Notes under the pieces: generated by a model
What the model was told of the DNA's origin: nothing
Seen by the model: the letters and a program-made list of their open reading frames with translations, nothing else
The model's database searches: none
From: Theocolax elegans
Lineage: Eukaryota; Arthropoda; Insecta; Hymenoptera; Cerocephalidae
Direction: 5' to 3'
Length of the DNA: 64,000 bases
Assembly: GCA_026168455.1 (NCBI GenBank)
Contig: CM047431.1
Span: 22,447,365 to 22,511,364, forward strand
Made by a program: the position numbers and the translations under genes
In this document: positions 54,601-61,550 of the stretch, one piece after another
How the letters are laid out: every line of letters starts with the position of its first letter
Position numbering within the stretch: position 1 is the first letter of the stretch

Positions 54601-54882
54601 GTATAGCGGCATCAGCAACATTTTTTTTTTTTTTTTTTTTTTATTTCCTGAAAACAAGGTTTACCATCATTCCATCATTTCATCATTTAATCATTCTACA
54701 TCCATATTTAGGTCCTCCATAATTAAAATACCACGCCAGATAATTCCTAGCTGCATGATTTCATCATCATACTCCATCATCTCCCCATTGCATCATTATA
54801 TACCATCATCTCGCCATTACATCATCCGGTACCACCATAACAAATTAATAATTTTTTTTTTTTCAGCGTAGGATAACCTACA
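54601..54882 (-). repeat. U3 end of the gypsy-2 3' LTR with CATCAT repeats
   Basis: The plus strand ends GGATAACCTACA, giving a minus-strand start TGTAGGTTATCC. The purine-rich TAAGGGCA right after the 3' ORF stop is the likely polypurine tract. It contains eight or nine CATCAT hexamers, a poly-T run at about 54620-54642 and a minus-strand TATATAA at 54796-54802. The far end of the LTR was not located. Confidence 0.55.
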
Positions 54883-54888
54883 ATGCCC

Positions 54889-55473
54889 TTAGTTGGGTTG
54901 GCCCGGGAAGTACGTTTTCAGTATCGGGATACGTACTTCCATCGGGAGATCCTTGATAGCCTCCATTAGACTCAAGGCCTGTTCTGGCGTCAGAGTCGGT
55001 CCTGTGGAGGGTAATGGACTGGAAACGGACGATGTGGGAAGCTCATAGGTGGTGTTGGCATTTGGGCGTTGAGTTGCTGGGGTTTCTCCACTCTTCACAG
55101 GTGTTACTGGAGGGGCCGCTTCGTTGAACCTCTCGGGGTTTACCTCGTGTAGCCTCCGGTAGTGGGCCTTGGAACACCGTGGACACGATCGCATGTTCTC
55201 CCCCCTCCGACCGCAATTAAAACACATAATGCCCGCGGCGGGCTTAGGGCACTCAGGGTAAGCGTGACCCCGTTGCCAGCATCCGAAGCACGCTTTGTAC
55301 GGCGGATCGATCTTCGGGTCAACTGGGATCGGCTCTAGACCTCCAAACCTAACTCCCGTCGTTGGGCAGGGATGAGGAATTGTCAGTGTTGGGGGCGCGA
55401 CGCACGTTGCTGGTCCCCATCGAGTCACCTTGCGAGGGATTTGGTCGGCGCCCTCCCCGATTGCGTCTCCAGA
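54889..55473 (-). pseudogene. Gypsy-2 3' ORF, second part: zinc-knuckle domain
   Basis: It lies in the same frame as the preceding 701-codon ORF, directly after its TGA. Motifs are CFGCWQRGHAYPEC (CX2CX4HX4C), then CFNCGRRG and CPRC, matching the order of knuckles in gypsy-1 gag, gypsy-1 3' ORF and gypsy-2 gag. A Pro/Ser/Thr-rich stretch and a short helix (EQALSLMEAIKDLP) follow before the TAA at 54889-54891. There is no ATG between the TGA and the knuckles, so it is either the downstream half of a gene broken by one stop or made by readthrough. Confidence 0.7.
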
Positions 55474-57579
55474 TCAGGGTGGAGACTTTCGTGGGTTAGC
55501 TGGCTTCTCCGCCTCCACTATCCCTTCTTTCTTTGTCTCCTCCTTCTCTTTCGTCAGTTCCGTGCGCTGACTCCTAAACTCCGTCCATCTCCTCTTTTCC
55601 TTTTCCTCCTCTCTTTGTTTTCTCCTTCTTTCTCTCTCTTCCTCGAACAATCTTTTCCTTTCAGCCTGCCTCTTAAAATATTCCTTTTCTCTTTCCGCAA
55701 TCTTTCGTTTCCATTCCTTTCCATCTTCCTCTATCCTTCTTTTTATTCTTTCTTCCGTAGCTTTCCTCTTTTCTTCTTCTTCGCGTTGTTCCTTCTCTAA
55801 TTTCTCCTTTTCTTCTCTCCTTTTCCTCTCCTCCAGCTCTCTCTTTTCTCGACGCCTTTTCTCCTCTTTCTCCTTTTCTTCCTTTTCCTTTGCCAACTTT
55901 ATTCTTTGTTCCTCCTTTTCTCTCATCTCTCTTTCTCTCGATTCGATTCTCTTTCTCTCTTCTCTTTCTCTATCTTCTTTCATCCTTGCTTCTCTTCGTT
56001 TAGCCTCCATTTCTCTCTCATCTCTTATTCTTCTTTCCTCCTTTTCTGCTTCCTCGCGACTCCTATTCATTCTCCTTCTCTCTTCGTCATCTCTCCGATC
56101 CTCTCTTGGTATGATCAGCATTCTTGCTCGACCTCTACCCATTCTTATCCTCCATTCATCCGCTTCCTTCTTCTTCATCTCCTCCTCTATTTGTTTCCTC
56201 TCTTCTTCCTGTGCTGCCCTCTGCCTCATTTCCTCGGCCTCTATGGCCCTCTCCACCTCTAAACGCTTCTGCTTCTCTCTTTCCAAGAATGGTCGCAACC
56301 TATCTCTATGGCGCTGTTGTTCCCTGCGATACCGTTCATCCTCCGCTAATATTTTTCTCCGTTGCTCGAGGATGAAAGGATCTATCGGAGGTATAGGAGA
56401 TAGAGAGCGCGGGGAGCCGAATCCTCCGCGAGGGGTATATCGGCGGGCACGTCTCCGTGCAGAACGACTAGGTCCTTCTGGTGACGGGTCTCGAATGGCG
56501 ACGGTGGTTATTGACTGAGGAGCTGGTACTGGGTCTGAGGGTGGAAGCTTTGGTCTCCTCAATGGGGCTACTGCCACCAAAGGTGCCTCCTTCGAATCCC
56601 GTTTCGGGCGTTCAGCCTCTACGCTCAGGGTTCCGTTGGTGAGCGACGCTAGCCCATCCGGGACTGCGAGAAGAGCTGCATGGAGTTCTTCCACCGCTGC
56701 TTGGCTCTCCTTTTCCTCCTGACTGATCGCCTCGGCTCCGGTGGCTTCTATGGTTTCCGGGGAGCTCTTCTCGAGCATCCTCCCGAGTCGTTTTGGGATT
56801 GCGCCCGTGGCCCGCATGGCTTCAATCTCCTTGGATTGAGACGAGGAGATGGCCGGTGTAATTGCCACCAGTTCCCCCTTTAAGGAGCGTAAACACTCAG
56901 GATGGGCGGGTGAGGCTGGTTGCAGGATCTGTGGATCCCACGGATCTTTGGTGGCGTCCTCCTTCTCCCCATCAGCTCTACTGCCCAATAGGTCCATGGT
57001 TAGGCCACTCTCCCAAATCTCCCTTGCGGTCTTAGGTGTAGGAGACGGAGGGGCCAAAGGGAGTTCCCCATCCAGTTGGGTGGTTCCTTCCCCGGCCATC
57101 ACTGCCGTTCCTACCTCTGGTATCGGGGGTAGAGAGGGAAGCGGAGGGGCCAAAAGGGTTTCCCCGCCCTGATGGACGGTTCCTCCCTCGGCCTGCACTG
57201 CCGCTCCCTCCTCCCCTTCCCCTAGGTCTTCTTCTCGCTCAGCTACACCTTCTTTGAACTGGTGATACACCGAGGGAACCTCGGTTTCATCCCCTCCTTT
57301 CCCGGGCGGAAGAATGCCGGCGGCACGCATGTCCTCCCGGAACATGTCGTCGAACACGTCCGCCCAGCTGGTGCTGGTTGGCGGGTCTCCAGAGGTACTC
57401 GAGAGGACGTCTTCCCGCAAGGTTGGTCTCGGTTGGTCGATAGTGGCCGTGGAGTCTAGCCACGCCGATAGCTTTTCCACCGCGTCCTCTTCATCTGACC
57501 CAAGTACCGCTCGGAGTTGGGATGGGGTGGGTGGTAAGGGTTTGCCCTTTCCTCCTCCAATGCCCTCGGTTCTAGACAT
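55474..57579 (-). CDS. Gypsy-2 3' ORF, first part: 701-residue coiled-coil protein
   Basis: The start is ATG 57577-57579 (MSRTEGIGGGKGK), eleven bases after GTTTTCTTTGTTACAG, a strong 3' splice site. Residues 1-400 are acidic and Pro-rich. Residues about 416-675 are almost only Glu, Lys and Arg, predicting a long coiled coil or single alpha helix. There is no signal peptide, membrane span or furin-like site, so it is not an env. It follows the integrase stop by about 80 bases. The plus strand is correspondingly C/T-rich. A TGA at 55474-55476 separates it from the zinc knuckles in the same frame. Its length and openness argue for recent selection. The function is unknown; I infer RNA or particle binding. 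Confidence 0.75.
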   Translation of the reverse strand: MSRTEGIGGGKGKPLPPTPSQLRAVLGSDEEDAVEKLSAWLDSTATIDQPRPTLREDVLSSTSGDPPTSTSWADVFDDMFREDMRAAGILPPGKGGDETEVPSVYHQFKEGVAEREEDLGEGEEGAAVQAEGGTVHQGGETLLAPPLPSLPPIPEVGTAVMAGEGTTQLDGELPLAPPSPTPKTAREIWESGLTMDLLGSRADGEKEDATKDPWDPQILQPASPAHPECLRSLKGELVAITPAISSSQSKEIEAMRATGAIPKRLGRMLEKSSPETIEATGAEAISQEEKESQAAVEELHAALLAVPDGLASLTNGTLSVEAERPKRDSKEAPLVAVAPLRRPKLPPSDPVPAPQSITTVAIRDPSPEGPSRSARRRARRYTPRGGFGSPRSLSPIPPIDPFILEQRRKILAEDERYRREQQRHRDRLRPFLEREKQKRLEVERAIEAEEMRQRAAQEEERKQIEEEMKKKEADEWRIRMGRGRARMLIIPREDRRDDEERRRMNRSREEAEKEERRIRDEREMEAKRREARMKEDREREERKRIESREREMREKEEQRIKLAKEKEEKEKEEKRRREKRELEERKRREEKEKLEKEQREEEEKRKATEERIKRRIEEDGKEWKRKIAEREKEYFKRQAERKRLFEEERERRRKQREEEKEKRRWTEFRSQRTELTKEKEETKKEGIVEAEKPANPRKSPP

Positions 57580-57590
57580 CTTGAGAATAT

Positions 57591-57606
57591 CTGTAACAAA
57601 GAAAAC
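57591..57606 (-). promoter_or_regulatory. Candidate 3' splice site before the gypsy-2 3' ORF
   Basis: The minus strand reads GTTTTCTTTGTTACAG, followed by 11 bases and ATG. Confidence 0.55.
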
Positions 57607-57655
57607 GTGTTCGAAATGACTAAGTGGCGCGTCGTACTTTAAAATCATTCACTTC

Positions 57656-59401
57656 TTATTCATTCAATCTTCGGGGAGGGATATACTTTTTTATCTCGCG
57701 GACGTGCACTTTCGCGTTTCTTTTCCCCGATCCCTTATCTAATAAGTAAACGGTCGGAGATAAGACTTTTATGATTTCATACGGCCCTTCATATTTTTCT
57801 CCCAACTTCGCGGAAAATTTTGTCGCAGCGTTTGATAGTAAATGGGTCCTACGGACTACCCGATCTCCTACGAAAAATTGAACATTTCGTTTATTTTTAT
57901 TAGATTCCGTTCTTTGTCTTTCGTGAGCGGCATCTAAATGTCTCGAGACTAAATCTCTCAAGGCTTCTAATCTTTTCGTCCTCTCTATCCAATTTTCAGG
58001 GTTTACTTTCATTACTAATTTATTTCCTTCCACGTTCCTTCTTAAACTTTTTATTGGGTGAGGATGTCTTCCGAAATTCAAGAAGGCTGGAGAGACTTTC
58101 GTAGAGGATTGCGTGGCCGTGTTTACAGCATGTCGGAATTCGTGGATATGTTCATCCCAGCATCTGTGATCATCTTTAACGAACATTGAGATCATGGTCT
58201 TAAGGGTTCGGTTGCTTCGTTCGACAGGGTTTGCTTGGGGATGGTAAGGAGGGGTAGTTACATGTTTAATACCATATTCCTCTAGGGCGGCCTTTAAATA
58301 CTTATTGTCAAATTCTTTCCCGTTGTCTGATAGAAAATATTCTGGGGTTTCCCACCTAAATACTATCAGATCTTCCAAGGCTTTAGTTACTGCTTTTCCA
58401 TCGGCGTTCCGTATAGGTTTCACTTCGATCCATTTAGTAAAGAGGTCCTGGAAGACTATCAAGTATTTATTTTGACTTTTGCTAGGTGGGAATTCCATTA
58501 AGTCAGCTGCAACTATACGCCATGGTCTATCAACTACCCTAGTTCCCATCATTCCTTGTTGTCTTGTCTGTGCCACCTTACACCTTTGACAGATTTGGCA
58601 TTGCTGGATATACCGGTAGATATCATACCACATTCCTTTCCAATAGTAGGTTCGCGCAATCCGATCATATGTCTTTTCAATACCTCCATGTCCTACCGAT
58701 GGCTCATCATGTCCTTCATTAATAACCTTTTCCCTATATTCAAGAGGAACTACTAATTTCCAATTTTCTTCTTCATCAATTATCGGGTCCAAGAGAAGGT
58801 CTTTACGTAACCTGTATAATATACCATCATCAATTTTCCAATCTGGATACTTCTTAGGGAATTGTTCCACTTGCTGCATTTGTCTAATATACCATTCGTC
58901 TTTTATTTCAGAGAATGCTGCTAATTCGACTCCATCATCCTCGTTTTCTTCATACATCCTGGATAGAGCATCAGGGACATGGTTGAAGGCTCCTCGTCTA
59001 TGTATGACTTCGAAGTCCCACTGCATCATCTCTAATGCCCATCTGGCTAACCTTCCAGTGGGGTCTTTTAAGTTCTTCAACCAACGGAGCGCACTATGGT
59101 CAGTGATGACGGTGAAGTGATAACATTCAAGGTACGGCCTGAGTTTCTTGATGGCCCACAACACTGCGAGACACTCTTTCTCGGTTGTAGAGTAGTTACG
59201 TTCTGCGGGTGTTAAAACTCGGCTTACGTATAGAATAGGGTGTTCACCGTCATCAAAATCTTGCGTGAGAACTGCACCGATGGCAAAGTTGCTAGCATCC
59301 GTTTGTAAGCAGAAGGGTTTACTGAAATCAGGCCTAGCCAATACGGGAGCACGAGTTAATGCGAGTTTTAATTTCTCAAAAGCTTCCTGCTGCTCATCAT
59401 C
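57656..59401 (-). CDS. Gypsy-2 pol, part 2: RNase H and integrase
   Basis: It continues the RT frame after one TGA. RNase H: LQTDASNFAIGAVL, TEKECLAVLWAI, VITDHSALRWL and PDALSR. Integrase: HDEPSVGHGGIEKTY with CQICQRC (HHCC), AADLMEF (D, about residue 279 of the piece), LSDNGKEF (D, about 337) and NPVERSNR (E, about 373), which is the D,D-35-E spacing. The C-terminal domain has VGDRVVRR, KLGEKYEGPYEI and REIKKYIPPRR. All catalytic residues are intact, so only the upstream TGA prevents a full pol. The listed start is the codon after the TGA; there is no separate start. Confidence 0.9.
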   Translation of the reverse strand, partial: DDEQQEAFEKLKLALTRAPVLARPDFSKPFCLQTDASNFAIGAVLTQDFDDGEHPILYVSRVLTPAERNYSTTEKECLAVLWAIKKLRPYLECYHFTVITDHSALRWLKNLKDPTGRLARWALEMMQWDFEVIHRRGAFNHVPDALSRMYEENEDDGVELAAFSEIKDEWYIRQMQQVEQFPKKYPDWKIDDGILYRLRKDLLLDPIIDEEENWKLVVPLEYREKVINEGHDEPSVGHGGIEKTYDRIARTYYWKGMWYDIYRYIQQCQICQRCKVAQTRQQGMMGTRVVDRPWRIVAADLMEFPPSKSQNKYLIVFQDLFTKWIEVKPIRNADGKAVTKALEDLIVFRWETPEYFLSDNGKEFDNKYLKAALEEYGIKHVTTPPYHPQANPVERSNRTLKTMISMFVKDDHRCWDEHIHEFRHAVNTATQSSTKVSPAFLNFGRHPHPIKSLRRNVEGNKLVMKVNPENWIERTKRLEALRDLVSRHLDAAHERQRTESNKNKRNVQFFVGDRVVRRTHLLSNAATKFSAKLGEKYEGPYEIIKVLSPTVYLLDKGSGKRNAKVHVREIKKYIPPRRLNE

Positions 59402-60712
59402 TCATCTCCATAATAAATTTTTCTTCAGTAGCTTCAATAAAGGTATTTTCATCTCTGAATCATTTTCCAAAAAGCGAGAGTACCATCCCACCATTCCTAA
59501 GAATCTTCGCAATTGTTTCACATTCTTTGGAGGCGGATACTCTCGAATAGGAGCGACTTTCTCGGGATCCGGTCGAAGGCCTTCTTTATCGAGTACATAT
59601 CCAAGGTACGTCACTCTGGAACAGCAGAACTCACACTTTTCACGATTGGCAGACAGACCATACTTTACCAGCTTTCGCAAGACTTCCTCTAGCCACGGTA
59701 TGTGTTCGTCAAATGTTTCCGTGGCTATGATAATGTCGTCCAGATACCCGAACACGTAGGGTACGTATTCCGGACCAAACAAGGCGTCGATTAGCCGTTG
59801 AAAAGTCATCGGGGCGTTCATTAGGCCGAACGACATACGGGTGAACTGGTAAAGGCCTTTTCCTGGGACGGAGAAGGCGGTATACTTTTTACTAAATACG
59901 TCCAGCGGAATTTGGTAAAAAGCCTGGCGTAAATCTATCTTTGAAATATATCGTGAGTGCCTCATTCTATCTAAAATGGTATCCATATTCGGGACTGGGT
60001 AGGCTTCCCTTATAGTTTGCTTATTAAGGTCCCTATAGTCCACACAAAATCGATATGTTCCGTCCGATTTTCTCACCATAACGGGTGCGCTTGTATAGTC
60101 ACTTGCCGACCAATCCACAATTCCTTCATTCCACAACCTCTCTACTTCCTCATGGGCGTTTTCGACCATTTTAGGGGACATTCGACGCATTTTATGGCGA
60201 ACAGGCAGGGATCCTGGAAGGATAGCGATATGGTGTTCGATTAGATTGGTTACTCCTGGTGATTCTGAGGCGGGTGGTAGTATTTTAGATACTAGATCTT
60301 CTACCTTCTTCTTCTGTGGGTCCGTTATTTCGGATATCCCGGCACATTCCGCGAAGATAAATGGGTCCTCTGTCATATCTTCACCGCCAAAGGTCTTATG
60401 CCATGGCCCCTCATGTACTCTCCATAAACGATGTCTATGACGTTCATCTACGTCCCACTTAGTAAAGAAATCTTTTCCTAATACCACATCATGTTCAAAT
60501 TTTTTCTGGGCTTTTAGCTCTAGAACGTCGGTATATCCGTCAACTTCTAGATTTAGTCTCAACGTTCCAAGTGATTTACTCATTCCGCCGTGTGCATTCT
60601 TGACGTAGGAGTCCGAAGGTAGGAGTCTGTCTTTGAATCTCTCGACTACCTTTGGGCCGGCTACTGAGATCATGGCACCTGAATCTAGTAAGCCTCTATA
60701 TATGCCCTCCAA
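59402..60712 (-). pseudogene. Gypsy-2 pol, part 1: protease and reverse transcriptase
   Basis: YRGLLDSGAMISVAGP gives an intact D-S-G protease site. RT has YRFCVDYRDLNKQT, SKIDLRQAFYQIPL, FTRMSFGLMNAPMTF, FGYLDDIIIATE and FLGMVGWYSRFL. It ends at a TGA (59402-59404) just before RNase H. At its 5' end a small indel near 60705 separates it from the upstream linker frame (60696-61622), whose last residues (FVRLKIGG) are the first protease strand. These two lesions are the only breaks in pol. Confidence 0.88.
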
Positions 60713-61550
60713 TCTTCAATCGCACAAAGCCTCGATTTTCGATACTCGCTTCCGCTACAGTGAGTTCGTCTTTAGCATATTTGTCCACGAATTCGATTTT
60801 ATTCCTTCCATCGCGTTCATTTTCATCATCTATCCTTTTCTCGTCTACTAACTTACTCTTATCGTGATTGCCTTTATCATCTTCCATTTCTTCTTCATCG
60901 ATAACTCTTTGCGTATCTACTATATCATTTTCCGCTTTCTCTCTTCGTACTTCTTTAGTTTCTTCAATCTTCGTCCAATTACTCCAATCTAGGCCAGTGC
61001 TACTCCAGGTATTCTGGGGATTGTCTACCGATAACGTCTTGGAATTCCTCGTCGTCGAACTTACTGAAACTACCGTGTCATCTTCGTTAAGCATGATCAT
61101 CTCGTTCCTTCGGTTGGGCTCTTGTGGTTTCCTTTCGCGCTTTGTACGGTCCGCAACATCCGCTGAATCTGTTAGTAGGGTCGGCCATGGATTCGGACAA
61201 GGCTTTTCTTCCCTTTTTGACAACCCATCACTATCCTCGACATTATTCTTAATCTTAACTTTCTTATTTTCACCTGTTATTTCTATCTTATCTTCTTTAT
61301 TTTCACTTTTCTTGATTTCTAATAGATCCGCAAACTTCTCATCTACCTTCTGAAACATTTCATTCATTTTACTTGTCCAATCCGCACTTAATTTCTTATT
61401 TTTAATTTTCTCACTTCTTCTCCGTTTGATTTCTTCTATCAAGTTGAGGGTCTGTCTCGATTTTATTGTCTCTTTTGGAGCTGTTGGGACCCCTGGGTTG
61501 ACTGCTGGAGTGATACGGGTCCCCGTGTTTCCCCAGCACTGGCGTTTCCC
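60696..61550 (-). CDS. Gypsy-2 pol N-terminal linker (entered by -1 frameshift)
   Basis: The frame begins at the GGGAAAC site inside gag and reads KRQCWGNTGTRITP, then a strongly charged, Lys/Glu/Asp-rich stretch of about 250 residues and the first protease strand. No catalytic domain is in this part. Long charged linkers between knuckles and protease also occur in gypsy-1 and gypsy-5 here. The frame ends at a stop at 60696 because of the indel described for the protease piece. Confidence 0.75.
   Translation of the reverse strand, partial: GKRQCWGNTGTRITPAVNPGVPTAPKETIKSRQTLNLIEEIKRRRSEKIKNKKLSADWTSKMNEMFQKVDEKFADLLEIKKSENKEDKIEITGENKKVKIKNNVEDSDGLSKREEKPCPNPWPTLLTDSADVADRTKRERKPQEPNRRNEMIMLNEDDTVVSVSSTTRNSKTLSVDNPQNTWSSTGLDWSNWTKIEETKEVRREKAENDIVDTQRVIDEEEMEDDKGNHDKSKLVDEKRIDDENERDGRNKIEFVDKYAKDELTVAEASIENRGFVRLKIGGHI

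Noticed and set aside
54620..54642. Poly(A) tail of a processed pseudogene (poly-T on plus strand)
   Set aside because: No adjacent cDNA-like sequence or target duplication was seen. It lies within the inferred gypsy-2 LTR.
55474..57579. env gene of an errantivirus
   Set aside because: The position fits, but there is no signal peptide, transmembrane segment, furin-like site or cysteine pattern of env. The downstream knuckles point to nucleic-acid binding.
55372..57619. Plus-strand open frames rich in Phe, Ser and Leu
   Set aside because: They are antisense to the Glu/Lys/Arg-rich ORF. The composition follows from the C/T-rich strand.
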